From: Cardinium endosymbiont cEper1 of Encarsia pergandiella
GTDB lineage: Bacteria; Bacteroidota; Bacteroidia; Cytophagales; Amoebophilaceae
Reading direction: 5' to 3'
DNA: 64,000 nucleotides
Assembly (NCBI RefSeq): GCF_000304455.1
Contig: NC_018605.1
Span: forward strand, 661,779 to 725,778
Shown here: piece by piece, positions 8,982 to 18,538 of the stretch
Position numbering within the stretch: position 1 is the first letter of the stretch
Layout: each line of letters begins with the position of its first letter
The notes under the pieces: model-generated
The model's database searches: none
The model's input: only the letters and a program-made list of their open reading frames with translations
Told to the model about the DNA's origin: nothing
Translations under genes and position numbers: made by a program

Positions 8982-10088
8982 ATGAAAACTTCTTTTTCAT
9001 CTAAAAAACAGGGAGAGCTTAGTTCCGCTCTAGGTGCTATTCGGGACTGGATAGCTTCTATTTTTTTTGCTGCTATGGCAGCTGCCTTTATCCGTTGGAT
9101 GGTTATTGGCCTTTATGTTATACCTTCCGCTTCTATGGAGCCCACACTTTTAACGGGCGATTTTGTTTTGGTTAGTAAGCTTCACTATGGAGCCCGTACA
9201 CCTGCTACTCCGTTGCAGATCCCTATTACCCATCAAACCATTCCATTTACAAAAATTCCTTCATACCTTGACTGGATTCAATTGCCACAATATCGATTGC
9301 CTGGATTGAGCAAAATAAAACGCAATGATATTATTGTTTTTAATACACCAATAGGTCATGCACCACCGGATTTAACAGACTATTGGATCAAGCGTTGTAT
9401 CGCACTTCCTGGTGATTTGTTGCAGATAAAACAGAAGCAACTTTATGTAAATGGTGCATTAGCCGATCCAGCAGATAGACCTCAGTATCGTTATTTTATG
9501 AAAACCAAGCGCCATTTAACAGCTGCTTTTTTTGAAAAAAATGGTATTAGAAACCCTCTGCCATCTACTGTGCCAGGTTGTGAAGGCTATATCATTTATA
9601 CGACCCCAGAAAAGGTGCAGCAGCTCAATACTATACTACCTGCCTATATACAGTCACTAGCTCCAATAGAAGATAAAGTAGGCAACCTTGCCTCTAGTCT
9701 CTATCCTTGTCATCCTACTTTGGGGTGGACCAAAGATAATTTTGGCCCGCTTCAGGTGCCTACAAAGGGAGCAGTTGTTCCAATCAACCGACAGAATATT
9801 CTATTGTATCGTCCTATCATCGAAAGATTTGAAGGGAAAAAAAATATTCGATTTACCCAAACTGAATGTTGGATAGATGGTCAGCAAATAGCCTCTTATA
9901 CTTTCTGTAAAAATTATTATTTTGCGATGGGAGACAATCGAGATCAATCTCATGACTCTAGATTCATTGGTTTTATTCCAGAAGACTATATTGTGGGTAA
10001 AGCGGTTATGGTCTTGTTGTCTTCAAATAGAAGCCACTCTTTTTTCAGTGGCATCCGTTGGAATAGGTTATTCCACTTTGTAAATTAG
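8982..10088 (+). CDS. lepB: Signal peptidase I
   Basis: Signal peptidase I is a membrane serine protease that removes signal peptides from exported proteins. One transmembrane helix lies at residues 22-45. The catalytic serine is in PSASMEPTLL near residue 51, the catalytic lysine is in DYWIKRCIALPGD near residue 140, and the C-terminal box is FAMGDNRDQSHDSRFIGFIP. At 368 residues it is the long Bacteroidetes form, with an insert between the lysine box and the GDNR box. The window encodes several exported proteins (porin, ankyrin and FKBP proteins) that would be its substrates; the lipoproteins would need LspA instead. Confidence 0.96.
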   Translation: MKTSFSSKKQGELSSALGAIRDWIASIFFAAMAAAFIRWMVIGLYVIPSASMEPTLLTGDFVLVSKLHYGARTPATPLQIPITHQTIPFTKIPSYLDWIQLPQYRLPGLSKIKRNDIIVFNTPIGHAPPDLTDYWIKRCIALPGDLLQIKQKQLYVNGALADPADRPQYRYFMKTKRHLTAAFFEKNGIRNPLPSTVPGCEGYIIYTTPEKVQQLNTILPAYIQSLAPIEDKVGNLASSLYPCHPTLGWTKDNFGPLQVPTKGAVVPINRQNILLYRPIIERFEGKKNIRFTQTECWIDGQQIASYTFCKNYYFAMGDNRDQSHDSRFIGFIPEDYIVGKAVMVLLSSNRSHSFFSGIRWNRLFHFVN

Positions 10089-10102
10089 TAAGTAGTACTA
10101 GG

Positions 10103-10493
10103 AAAACAAGCTGGCTTGTCGCTTTGGTAATTAAATACCAAAGAGGAAAGTCCGGGCAATACAGAGCACCCTACTTCCTAACAGGAAGGCATATGGAAGC
10201 AAATCTATGTGACAGAAAGTGCCACAGAAAACAGACCGCTAGCGTTAATAGAGCGAGTAAGGGTGAAAAGGTGAGGTAAGGGCTCACCGCTCTATTGGTG
10301 ACAGTAGAGGCAGGGTAAACCTTAGGGATTGCAAGGCCAAATAAACATGTCCACACTATAGCGTGACGGGCTGCTCGTTCGTTTCTAAGGCATGCGGGTA
10401 GGCCGCTAGAAGCCATAAGTGATTATGGCTCCAGATAAATGACAAGCAGTGCCCTCTAAGGCATTACAGAACCCGGCTTATAGGCTTGTTTTT
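10103..10493 (+). ncRNA. rnpB: RNase P RNA, bacterial type A
   Basis: The RNA subunit of RNase P, which matures tRNA 5' ends. The conserved regions are present in order: GAGGAAAGTCCGGGC at the 5' side, ACAGAAA followed by ACAGACCGC, GGTAAGGG-like P11 to P12 segments with GGGTGAAAAGGTG, a GAGGTAAG segment, and ACAGAACCCGGCTTATAG at the 3' side. The terminal helix P1 forms from AAAACAAGC at 10103-10111 and GCTTGTTTT at 10484-10492, which sets the ends used here. It follows lepB by about 15 bases, with proS downstream. Confidence 0.95.
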
Positions 10494-10573
10494 CTTTATC
10501 CACCTGCCGAAATTCAATAAGCGTATGTCCTACTTACTATCCATATATTAAATACTTTTCTCATCCATTGCGT

Positions 10574-12046
10574 ATGACCCCTTTACCGACTCGAGCATCC
10601 AATTTTTCCGCTTGGTATAATGAATTAGTAGTCCGTGCAGGATTAGCAGAAAATGCTTCTGTGCGCGGCTGTATGATTATTAAACCTTACGGTTATGCCA
10701 TTTGGGAAAGGTTACAAAGTATTTTTGATGCAGCCTTTAAAGCAACCGGTCATGTCAATGGCTACTTTCCGTTACTTATTCCAAAGTCTTATTTGAGTAA
10801 AGAAGCGGGACACATAGAAGGCTTTGCCAAAGAATGTGCCGTTGTAACCCACTATCGTTTAAAAATGGCTGAAGATGGTTGTAGTGTAGAGGTTGATCCT
10901 ACTGCTAGGTTAGAAGAAGAACTTGTTGTGCGTCCTACCTCAGAAACCATTATATGGAGAACCTATAAAAACTGGATTCAATCCTACAGAGATCTTCCAA
11001 TTTTACTAAATCAATGGTGTAATGTAGTCCGTTGGGAAATGCGTACCAGACTCTTTTTGCGTACTACAGAGTTTTTATGGCAAGAAGGCCATACGGCTCA
11101 TGCTACGCAAGAAGAAGCCCAAGCAGAGGCTTTGCAAATGTTGGATTTGTATGAACGCATTATTAGGGACTATATGGCGATACCTTTGATAAAAGGTATT
11201 AAAACTGTACATGAGCGTTTTGCTGGTGCAGAAACTACCTACACCATTGAAGTCTTGCTTCAGGATGGCAAAGCGTTACAAGCCGGTACAGCCCATTACC
11301 TGGGCCAACGATTTTCCCAAGCTTTTGACGTAATTTTTACCAATCAAGCGGGTCTACGGGACTATGTATGGGGTACTTCTTGGGGTATTACGACCCGTTT
11401 AATGGGCGCATTGATTATGATCCATTCGGATGATGATGGATTGATATTGCCACCTAAAATTGCTCCTATACAGGTCATAATGATACCTATTTACAAAACA
11501 GAAGTCCAACGTAGTGCAATAGTGGCCCAATTGGCTAGCTTGCAAGCTGTACTGACTGCGCAAAATATTAGGGTACAGTTAGATGATAGCGATGTCCACA
11601 AACCAGGTTATAAATTTGCTGAATATGAACAAAAGGGTGTCCCTATTCGTATAGCGGTAGGGCCTAATGATTTGCAAAATAAAACAGTTGAATTGGCCCG
11701 TAGGGATACAAAAGAAAAAATAACCATTCCTATGGACCATTGTTTTCAACAAGTTATTGATTGGTTGGAAACGATCCAGACCCATATCTATGAGCGGGCA
11801 CTTAGGCTAAACCAACAGCGTACCTTATTAGTGGATGACTATACAACCTTTAAAAAGCTTATTTCTTCCAGAGCGGGCTTTTTGTTAGCCCATTGGGATG
11901 GTACTACCGAAACAGAAGAAAAAATTAAAGCTGAAACAAAAGCCACCATTCGTTGTATACCATTGGACGGACAAGAAGAGCTGGGCGTTTGTATCTATTC
12001 CGGAAAACCCTCTACAAGACGGGTGGTTTTTGCCCAGGCTTATTAA
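10574..12046 (+). CDS. proS: Prolyl-tRNA synthetase (short, archaeal/eukaryotic-like class)
   Basis: Charges tRNA-Pro with proline in the cytoplasm. The 490-residue protein has class II motif 2 ([26 protein letters not shown], residues about 150-175), motif 1 nearby ([10 protein letters not shown]), motif 3 in [15 protein letters not shown], and a C-terminal anticodon-binding domain beginning near VIMIPIYK. It lacks the YbaK-like insertion of standard bacterial ProS and ends in the short form used by many Bacteroidetes. A TTG two codons upstream is possible, but the ATG at 10574 is the natural start. The downstream permease gene begins within about 12 bases of its stop. Confidence 0.94.
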   Translation: MTPLPTRASNFSAWYNELVVRAGLAENASVRGCMIIKPYGYAIWERLQSIFDAAFKATGHVNGYFPLLIPKSYLSKEAGHIEGFAKECAVVTHYRLKMAEDGCSVEVDPTARLEEELVVRPTSETIIWRTYKNWIQSYRDLPILLNQWCNVVRWEMRTRLFLRTTEFLWQEGHTAHATQEEAQAEALQMLDLYERIIRDYMAIPLIKGIKTVHERFAGAETTYTIEVLLQDGKALQAGTAHYLGQRFSQAFDVIFTNQAGLRDYVWGTSWGITTRLMGALIMIHSDDDGLILPPKIAPIQVIMIPIYKTEVQRSAIVAQLASLQAVLTAQNIRVQLDDSDVHKPGYKFAEYEQKGVPIRIAVGPNDLQNKTVELARRDTKEKITIPMDHCFQQVIDWLETIQTHIYERALRLNQQRTLLVDDYTTFKKLISSRAGFLLAHWDGTTETEEKIKAETKATIRCIPLDGQEELGVCIYSGKPSTRRVVFAQAY

Positions 12047-12057
12047 CCCTGTTTATC

Positions 12058-13296
12058 TTGCTTTTTCAGACCATTTCTTGGATTGTCTTTGTGGCAAACC
12101 GCGTCAGACAACGCAGCAGTGGTGTTTTTTCTGCTACCATATCTAAAATCGTTACCTTAAGCATTGCCATAGGTACAGCAGCTATATTAATCGCTTCAAT
12201 GGTACTTATTGGATTTCAAAAAGAAATTACAAAAAAAATAACGACTTTTGCAGGCGATTTTGAAATTGCCAAATATAGTGGTTTGGTAGCCCCTTATACG
12301 CCCACATCTGTTCAAGTTGGACAAGTCAATCGATTGATGGCTGATTTACCAAGTGCTATTGAAAAAGTAACTGCATTTACCCAAACGCTTATGCTGATCC
12401 ATACAAAGGAAGGGGTAGAGGGCATATGCTGCAAGGGAGTCGATCCTATGGTGGCCCATACGGCATTGGAAGACTATCTCATCGCAGGTAGGCTGCCCGA
12501 TTTAACCAAAGCTACCTATCAAAATGAATGCTGTATTAGCCATCATCTTGCGCAAAGACTATCCATTGCGTTAGGCGATTCCGTACTGGTCCATACGCTG
12601 CATGCTACAGTACGTTATCGAAAATTAAAAATTGTGGGCATCTATTGCACGTATTTAAGTGACATAGATGAAAATCTAGCTTTTTGTGATATGCGTCTTA
12701 TCCAGCGGTTAAATAACTACTCTCCAGAAACTGTAAACGGATATACTATTTTTTTAAAAGACCACGTAAAGCCAACCAAAGCATTACGGGATACGATTTT
12801 AGGACTTATAGACTACGATTTACGTCTTATATCCACCCAACGTAAGTACGTTAATTTTTATGATTGGCTGGCTATTATTCAAAAGAATACCACTATTTTT
12901 ATGTTCTTTGTATTATTGGTAGCAGGTTGCACTATGCTGGCGACCCTTATGGTTCAACTTATGGAGCGTAGTTATATGGTAGGTATATTAAAAGTTTTGG
13001 GGGGGTGTGATGGGCAGATATATGCCATCTTGCTCTATAATAGTCTACGTACCCTATGTATAGGCATGCTATATGGAAACCTCTTAGGTTTAGGGTTGTG
13101 TTTTTTACAAGCACACTATAAATGTATTACACTTGAACCTGCTCTCTACTATATGCGTTACGTACCCATTTATACCCATTGGAAAGCTATTTTATTTCCT
13201 AATCTATTGATATTTACGACACTTTTTATTGCGTTATATTTTTCGCTCAAATGGTTAAGACAAAAAAAGATTATAGAAACACTACAGGAAGGGTAA
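12058..13296 (+). CDS. LolC/LolE-type lipoprotein-releasing ABC permease (FtsX-like)
   Basis: A membrane permease of the LolC/E family, which with LolD releases lipoproteins from the inner membrane. A first membrane helix (SIAIGTAAILIASMVLIGF) is followed by a periplasmic domain of about 190 residues, then three C-terminal helices from FMFFVLLVAGCTMLATLMVQL on, including MVGILKVLGG, a signature of the FtsX domain. The start is unsettled: the frame stays open into proS, and no ATG fits. TTG at 12058, 12 bases after the proS stop, is the most plausible, giving 412 residues. The lipoproteins at 61.8-63.7 kb would be typical clients. Confidence 0.78.
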   Translation: MLFQTISWIVFVANRVRQRSSGVFSATISKIVTLSIAIGTAAILIASMVLIGFQKEITKKITTFAGDFEIAKYSGLVAPYTPTSVQVGQVNRLMADLPSAIEKVTAFTQTLMLIHTKEGVEGICCKGVDPMVAHTALEDYLIAGRLPDLTKATYQNECCISHHLAQRLSIALGDSVLVHTLHATVRYRKLKIVGIYCTYLSDIDENLAFCDMRLIQRLNNYSPETVNGYTIFLKDHVKPTKALRDTILGLIDYDLRLISTQRKYVNFYDWLAIIQKNTTIFMFFVLLVAGCTMLATLMVQLMERSYMVGILKVLGGCDGQIYAILLYNSLRTLCIGMLYGNLLGLGLCFLQAHYKCITLEPALYYMRYVPIYTHWKAILFPNLLIFTTLFIALYFSLKWLRQKKIIETLQEG

Positions 13297-13640
13297 AGCC
13301 ATCTTTTTTCTGGATCAAAGGTACAATCCTGTCCATATTAAACATATGTTTAAGTAGCTTTACTTAAAAAGTAGTTGCCCTGTTTGGTATTACACCCAAT
13401 TTTTGCTACTTTGTCAAAGTTTTTTATCAGCAGTAAGCGTGTGATTGGTATAGATCAAATACTGTTTTTCGTTACATCCTATAAATATTTGAAATCTATC
13501 ATATATATCAAGCAGCAGTTGATCAGTCTCCCTTACCAGGATTATAAGGGCAAACCATTGGCGCTAAAAAAAGATGGTTGCATTTGATTATTTAACCAAT
13601 GGTGGTATGGTATCCAAAGTTTGACCTAAAGGAACAGGCT
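13297..13640. other. Gene-free stretch between the Lol-like permease and tsaD
   Basis: About 340 bases without a convincing gene. A 70-codon open frame at 13375-13587 has no recognisable domain and a composition like the surrounding spacer, so I do not call it. The last 30 bases hold AAAGGAACAGGCT just before the tsaD ATG, which may be the translation start region. I see no strong hairpin. Confidence 0.4.
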
Positions 13641-14642
13641 ATGCAAAAACAATTAACCATTCTAGGCATTGAATCTTCTTGTGACGAAACAGCTGCTTCT
13701 GTAAGCCATAATGGCAAAATAGTCAGTAATGTAGTCATGAGTCAATTGATTCATCAAAAATATGGTGGTGTTGTTCCAGAACTTGCTGCCCGCGCACATG
13801 AAATCAATATGATTCCTGTTGTAACCGCTGCACTCGAACAAGCTAACCTTGAAAAATCTGTATTACATGCTATTGGATTCACACAAGGTCCAGGCTTACT
13901 AGGCCCCCTTTTAGTTGGAAGTTGTTTTGCCAAATCTTTGGCTTTTTCTCTTGGCATTCCTTTAATAGGTGTCCATCATATCCAAGCCCATGTATTGGCT
14001 AATTTTATTGATGATCCTAAGCCTACTTTCCCTTTTCTCTGTTTGGCTGTTAGTGGAGGGCACACCCAGATTATATTGGTAAAAGATTATTGTGCTATGG
14101 AGGTGTTAGGTGCAACCCAAGATGATGCGGTAGGAGAAGCCTTTGATAAAATAGCTCATTTAATGGGATTACCTTACCCAGGTGGAGCTTTAATAGATCG
14201 CTATGCCCAAGAAGGTGACCCGAACGCTTTTACCTTTCCATCTACCCATATGCCCAATTTTGATTTTTCATTTAGCGGTATAAAAACAGCTTTTGCACTT
14301 TTTATTCGAAACAAAACCCCTGAATTTGTATTAGCCAATCGGGCTGATATCTGTGCCAGTATTCAAGCAGTATTGGTACGTATGTTATTGGCTAAATTGA
14401 CCCAAGTTGTTCAAAAAAGCGGTATTACCACGATTGCATTGGCAGGAGGTGTCGCTGCGAATAGCCATTTGCGCGAGCAGCTCAAGCAGTTGGCTATACA
14501 ACGTCATTGGACAGTTTTTATACCCGCTATGGCCTATTGTACAGATAATGCAGCGATGGTAGCCATTACAGCTTACTATAAGTATCAGTTAAAAGACTTT
14601 GCGAATTTAAACACAAAATCTTTACCAAGATATCCAATATAG
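13641..14642 (+). CDS. tsaD: tRNA threonylcarbamoyladenosine synthase subunit TsaD
   Basis: TsaD transfers threonylcarbamoyl to A37 of ANN-decoding tRNAs, working with TsaB and TsaE. The 333-residue protein begins at ATG 13641 with LTILGIESSCDETAAS, the ASKHA-fold signature. The metal-binding HHIQAH motif is at residues about 110-118, and AVSGGHTQIILV, PYPGGALIDR and LAGGVAANSHLRE follow in family order. An in-frame ATG 14 codons upstream adds an unconserved leader, so I prefer the internal start. Confidence 0.96.
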   Translation: MQKQLTILGIESSCDETAASVSHNGKIVSNVVMSQLIHQKYGGVVPELAARAHEINMIPVVTAALEQANLEKSVLHAIGFTQGPGLLGPLLVGSCFAKSLAFSLGIPLIGVHHIQAHVLANFIDDPKPTFPFLCLAVSGGHTQIILVKDYCAMEVLGATQDDAVGEAFDKIAHLMGLPYPGGALIDRYAQEGDPNAFTFPSTHMPNFDFSFSGIKTAFALFIRNKTPEFVLANRADICASIQAVLVRMLLAKLTQVVQKSGITTIALAGGVAANSHLREQLKQLAIQRHWTVFIPAMAYCTDNAAMVAITAYYKYQLKDFANLNTKSLPRYPI

Positions 14643-14817
14643 TATGATTATAAGAAAGAATATTATAGGTATAATATTTAAGAATCAATGGGGAAGGGGC
14701 CCCTATAGCTTTTATCAAAAAAAACAAAAAACAAAAAAAAATGATACTGCAAAAGAGTTTTTAGCAACAATTTCCCTTTCACACGCTATTAAGAAGCCCC
14801 CAAGATCAGAATAGTCC

Positions 14818-15261
14818 CTAAGCAGGAACTACGTTAAAAGTTAATGTATAGGAAACCGTTTCGTGCAAAATTAAAACGGCTTGATAATTTCCTATTTGTT
14901 TAATAGGGTGTTCAATATTTATCTTAGTATGGTCTACACCAATATTTTTTGCTTTAAGTGCCTTAGCAATTTGCAAAGGGGTAATAGAGCCGAATATTTT
15001 GCCACCTTCACCTACTTTTGCAGCTATTACCACCTTAACGGATGTGAGCAATGGTAAAAGTGCCTCCGCATCGGCTTTTAGTTTTAGTCCTTTATGTGCT
15101 GCTTGCTTTGCATTTTCAAATGCAATTTTTTTATTTGTAGCATTGGCCACAACAGCAATCCCTTCCGGAATAAGATAGTTTCTACCATAACCAGCTCTAA
15201 CCGAAACAACATCTCCTTTGTTTCCTAAAGTTTTATATGCAGTTTTTAATATTACTTCCAT
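14818..15261 (-). CDS. rplI: 50S ribosomal protein L9
   Basis: L9 binds 23S rRNA near the L1 stalk. The 147-residue length is typical. The N-terminal domain reads VILKTAYKTLGNKGDVVSVRAGYGRNYLIPEGIA, matching the family's GxxGDxVxVxxGYxRNxLxPxxxA pattern, followed by the long helix and a C-terminal domain with KIFGSITPLQIAKAL. It is the last gene of the rpsF-rpsR-rplI group, 7 bases after rpsR. Confidence 0.97.
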   Translation of the reverse strand: MEVILKTAYKTLGNKGDVVSVRAGYGRNYLIPEGIAVVANATNKKIAFENAKQAAHKGLKLKADAEALLPLLTSVKVVIAAKVGEGGKIFGSITPLQIAKALKAKNIGVDHTKINIEHPIKQIGNYQAVLILHETVSYTLTFNVVPA

Positions 15262-15268
15262 TTTTTGG

Positions 15269-15556
15269 TTACTTTAAATTGTCTGCTACATAAGGAAGCA
15301 AAGCAAGTTGCCTGGCACGCTTTACTGCACGAGCTACTTTTTTTTGATATTTTAAACTATTCCCACTAATGCGTCTAGGTAATATTTTGCCTTGTTCATT
15401 GAGAAACTTCATTAAAAACTCAACGCATTTATAATCTACATACTTGATACCGTACCGTTTGAATCGACAAAATTTCTTAGTGATTGTTTTTTTTTGTATT
15501 GATTCGTTTACTAAAGTCATAGGGCTATAGTTCTTTCTTAAATTCTTTTTTCCCAT
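15269..15556 (-). CDS. rpsR: 30S ribosomal protein S18
   Basis: S18 binds next to S6 on the platform of the small subunit. The core reads KKFCRFKRYGIKYVDYKCVEFLMKFL and GKILPRRISGNSLKYQKKVARAVKRARQLALLPYV, typical throughout. Two starts are possible. The one at 15556 overlaps the rpsF end by 32 bases and gives 95 residues. An ATG at 15520 lies just after the rpsF stop and gives 83. Family members run 75-95 residues, so both fit; I give the longer and mark it unsettled. Confidence 0.94.
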   Translation of the reverse strand: MGKKNLRKNYSPMTLVNESIQKKTITKKFCRFKRYGIKYVDYKCVEFLMKFLNEQGKILPRRISGNSLKYQKKVARAVKRARQLALLPYVADNLK

Positions 15557-15875
15557 TTGATCTTCTTTCCATGTTATGCGCTAATGCATGCTTGTCTAAA
15601 ACAAATGTTAAAAAACGTAATATGGTCTCATCTCGTGCATAGGTAACTTCTAACTCCTTAATTAGGCTAGGCTCACTTACAAATTCTATCAAATGATATA
15701 CCCCATTTTTTTTATGCTTGATTTGGTAAGCCAAAGGTTTTAAACCTATCTCTTCTTCATGTGCTATTGTTGCATTACGCTTCACTAAAAAAGACCTATA
15801 TCTAGCTATAGATGCTTTTATTTCGTCGCTAGAAAGTACAGGTGATAGTATAAATACTGTTTCGTAATGTCTCAT
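15525..15875 (-). CDS. rpsF: 30S ribosomal protein S6
   Basis: S6 pairs with S18 in the small subunit. The 116-residue protein starts MRHYETVFILSPVLS and continues with EIGLKPLAYQIKHKKNGVYHLIEF, followed by LKELEVTYARDETILRFLTF, matching the ferredoxin-like fold of the family. The C-terminal tail is rich in lysine and arginine. First gene of the S6-S18-L9 group. Confidence 0.96.
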   Translation of the reverse strand: MRHYETVFILSPVLSSDEIKASIARYRSFLVKRNATIAHEEEIGLKPLAYQIKHKKNGVYHLIEFVSEPSLIKELEVTYARDETILRFLTFVLDKHALAHNMERRSNGKKEFKKEL

Positions 15876-16042
15876 GTTATATTAAATAATTTCCAACCCT
15901 AAAGTAGCGGATAACACAAACAAATTTCTAAAAAAAAAATGATAAAATCAAGTTTATATTTAGAATAAATTGTATTTTGTAGCCTATGCTAGGCATGTTA
16001 AAGCTTTTACAAGTTTATCTTTTTCACTTAAGACTTGCAAGT

Positions 16043-16705
16043 ATGAATATACGAATAGAATCATCCTGGAAAAGTGAACTTACTACAGAGTTTGCAAAAC
16101 CCTATTTTAAAACATTAACCGATTATGTGCGGGCGGCTTATCAAAATGGTATCATCTATCCAGCAGCTAAAAACCTATTTAGGGCTTTTGAGCTCTCACC
16201 TTTTACCCATACCAAAGTGGTCCTTTTAGGCCAAGATCCTTATCATGGTCCAGGACAAGCAGATGGATTGTCTTTTTCCGTTCCTTCAGCTATCTCTTTT
16301 CCTCCGTCACTACAGAATATTTTTACAGAACTTCAAGCAGATATGGGCACCCCAAAGCGAACATCTGGCTCATTGGATGATTGGGCCAAACAAGGCGTAT
16401 TGTTATTAAATGCAATTTTAACCGTGGAAGCACATAAGGCAGGTTCTCATCAAAAAAAAGGTTGGGAGCTTTTTACCGATGCAGTGATAAAATCTATTTC
16501 AGAACATAAGAAACATGTAGTTTTTATATTATGGGGAAACTATGCCCAACAAAAGGGCAGCTTGATTGATGATCAGCAACACTTAGTACTAAAATCGGCG
16601 CACCCTTCTCCACTGTCTGCCCATAGAGGATTTTTTCAAAATAGACATTTTAGTAAGACAAATGCCTATCTATTAGCCACAGGACAAACCCCTATTGTCT
16701 GGTAA
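16043..16705 (+). CDS. ung: Uracil-DNA glycosylase, family 1
   Basis: Removes uracil from DNA. The catalytic water-activating motif GQDPYHG is at about residues 64-70. FSVPSAISFPPSLQNIF follows, and the DNA-intercalation loop HPSPLSAHRGFF is near residue 190. The ATG at 16043 gives 220 residues, the standard length. An upstream ATG at 15986 would add 19 hydrophobic residues not seen in the family and is less likely. It is convergent with dnaA, 41 bases apart. Confidence 0.96.
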   Translation: MNIRIESSWKSELTTEFAKPYFKTLTDYVRAAYQNGIIYPAAKNLFRAFELSPFTHTKVVLLGQDPYHGPGQADGLSFSVPSAISFPPSLQNIFTELQADMGTPKRTSGSLDDWAKQGVLLLNAILTVEAHKAGSHQKKGWELFTDAVIKSISEHKKHVVFILWGNYAQQKGSLIDDQQHLVLKSAHPSPLSAHRGFFQNRHFSKTNAYLLATGQTPIVW

Positions 16706-16746
16706 TACATTCGCTTGCATACATACTTTTTTATTTATATACTTTT

Positions 16747-18138
16747 TTATTTTAATGTTGCTTTGATCTTATTTTCAAGTGATCCATACACCTGGGCATA
16801 TTGCGGATCTTTATCCAATAGGTCATCTATAACTTCTACAGCATGTATCACCGTTGTATGATCCCTTCCACCAAAGTAGGCGCCTATAGTTTTTAAAGAG
16901 TGCGTTGTATATTTTTTGATTAGATGCATGGCCGTTTGTCGAGCCATTACAAGCTCTTTTTTACGAGATTTACCCTTCAGTGCATCTAAAGAAATGGTAT
17001 AGTGGGCTACTACTTGCTCTTGTATGACTTCAATAGTCGTTTCAGCAGTGGGCTGTTGTGCTACAATATCTTTTAAAACCTGTTGTGCCAAAGCTAAGTT
17101 GATATCGCGTTTGGTCAATGAAGCATGTGCAATAAGCGAAATAAGTACGCCTTCTAATTCTCGTACATTGGTATCCACATGCTTGGCAATGTAATCGATT
17201 AGATCTGAGGAAAGCGTAATGCCATCAGCTGCCATCTTACTATGTATAATCGCCACGCGGGTTTCAAAATCAGGACACTGTAAATCTGCCGTTAAGCCCC
17301 ATTTGAATCGGGAAAGCAGCCGTTCTTGTAATCCCTTTAAATCACGCGGTGCGCAGTCACTTGTAATGATAATCTGTTTTTTTAGTTGATGTAGATGATT
17401 AAAAATATGAAAAAAGATTTCTTGTGTTTTTTCTTTACCAGCTAAAAACTGTATATCATCTAAAATAAGTAAATCTACTGTTAGATATTGCCCTGTAAAA
17501 ACTTGAACATGGTTGTTACGCAGCGCTTCTATAAACTGTGTCGTAAATTTTTCCGAGGAAACATAGGCTACTTTTTTATCTGGAAAAAATGTTTTGACTT
17601 CGTTTCCAATGGCTTGAGAAATATGCGTTTTCCCTAATCCTATACCTCCGTACAGCGTCAGTGGATTAAAAGCCGTTCCTCCTGGTTGCTTTGCGACTGC
17701 TTGTGCAGCAGATTTGGCTAGCTGGTTACAACTTCCTTCTATGAGGTTATTAAAAATATAATTGGGATTTAATCTAAAAATTTCATTTTCTGAAATAGTA
17801 GGTAGTTTTGTAATGGTCCCTTTTGGTGTGGGCCCTGGATAGGTAGGCAAGTGGACCATCAACGGCTTCTGTTTTTTATTGCCTTTGTCGATCACAACTG
17901 CATAGGCTAGTTTGCCATGTGGACCTATTTCTTGGCGTACTGCTTGCTTGAGCAATGGTAAATGGTGTTCTTCTAACCATTCATAAAAAAATTGACTAGG
18001 TACTTGAATGGTCAAGATACCATCTTTGAAATCTTTGGCTATAATAGGACTAAACCAAGTTTTATAGGTTTGTGCACTGATCTGACCTTGAATATATAGA
18101 AGGCATTTATCCCAAATAATCTTGCTATCGGTATGCAT
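16747..18138 (-). CDS. dnaA: Chromosomal replication initiator DnaA
   Basis: DnaA is the AAA+ protein that opens the replication origin. Domain I is at residues 1-90 (WDKCLLYIQGQISAQTYKTWF). Walker A is YGGIGLGKTH near 165, Walker B is LLILDDIQFLAG near 230, and sensor and arginine finger segments follow with LLSRFKWGL. The C-terminal DNA-binding domain has the signature GRDHTTVIHA. The 463-residue length is normal. It is not beside dnaN, and I see no perfect DnaA box (TTATNCACA) in the 400 bases upstream. Confidence 0.97.
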   Translation of the reverse strand: MHTDSKIIWDKCLLYIQGQISAQTYKTWFSPIIAKDFKDGILTIQVPSQFFYEWLEEHHLPLLKQAVRQEIGPHGKLAYAVVIDKGNKKQKPLMVHLPTYPGPTPKGTITKLPTISENEIFRLNPNYIFNNLIEGSCNQLAKSAAQAVAKQPGGTAFNPLTLYGGIGLGKTHISQAIGNEVKTFFPDKKVAYVSSEKFTTQFIEALRNNHVQVFTGQYLTVDLLILDDIQFLAGKEKTQEIFFHIFNHLHQLKKQIIITSDCAPRDLKGLQERLLSRFKWGLTADLQCPDFETRVAIIHSKMAADGITLSSDLIDYIAKHVDTNVRELEGVLISLIAHASLTKRDINLALAQQVLKDIVAQQPTAETTIEVIQEQVVAHYTISLDALKGKSRKKELVMARQTAMHLIKKYTTHSLKTIGAYFGGRDHTTVIHAVEVIDDLLDKDPQYAQVYGSLENKIKATLK

Positions 18139-18538
18139 GAATGACTTCTTTTTCAGCTATTTAAAAAACCTATTGTGATGCTTTGCACATTATATATGCG
18201 TGTCAAGGTTGTGATACGCTTTATGAGTGGACAGTATTTTACTTGGTATAAAACCAATGTTCCGTAAATCAGAGTCTACCCATTAGACATCCGATCGATA
18301 TAGATGCCTTGGCTGGAAAAAGGCAGGAGGCAACTTATGAAAATGGTTTCAGAAGGGGCTACTAATAAGATATACACTAACATAGTTAGCTATGTTAATG
18401 TATATCCCTATTGTAGGCACTGATATCCATTGTACCATGCCGATATAAGGGTTGGACTACACTTGGATAGTAGTGTATATATCGTAGCTATGATGGAGCT
18501 TTGTAATCCACTGGTGTTGTTGTCTATTTCTTTGATGG
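18139..18538. other. Gene-free region between the Bax-inhibitor-like gene and dnaA
   Basis: About 400 bases with no plausible gene. It lies upstream of dnaA and downstream of the 18539-19279 gene, both on the minus strand, so it should hold the dnaA promoter. It contains a long near-perfect inverted repeat (see 18369-18406). No DnaA boxes in the strict TTATNCACA form were found on reading. Confidence 0.5.
18369..18406. repeat. 17-bp inverted repeat (hairpin) upstream of dnaA
   Basis: The arms read GATATACACTAACATAG and CTATGTTAATGTATATC, separated by TTAG. Sixteen of 17 positions pair; the only mismatch is C18377 against A18398. There is no T-run on either side, so a simple terminator is unlikely. 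It could be a binding site for a dimeric regulator of dnaA, or the scar of a small mobile element. Confidence 0.6.

Noticed and set aside
13375..13587. 70-codon frame before tsaD
   Set aside because: No domain, no start context and composition like spacer DNA.
14690..14760. GGGGCCCC and poly-A region as a terminator for tsaD
   Set aside because: The short palindrome has no proper stem of useful length, and the A-run is on the wrong side for a plus-strand terminator.
18139..18538. Replication origin next to dnaA
   Set aside because: No DnaA boxes in the strict form were found and dnaN is absent, so I cannot support an origin call.
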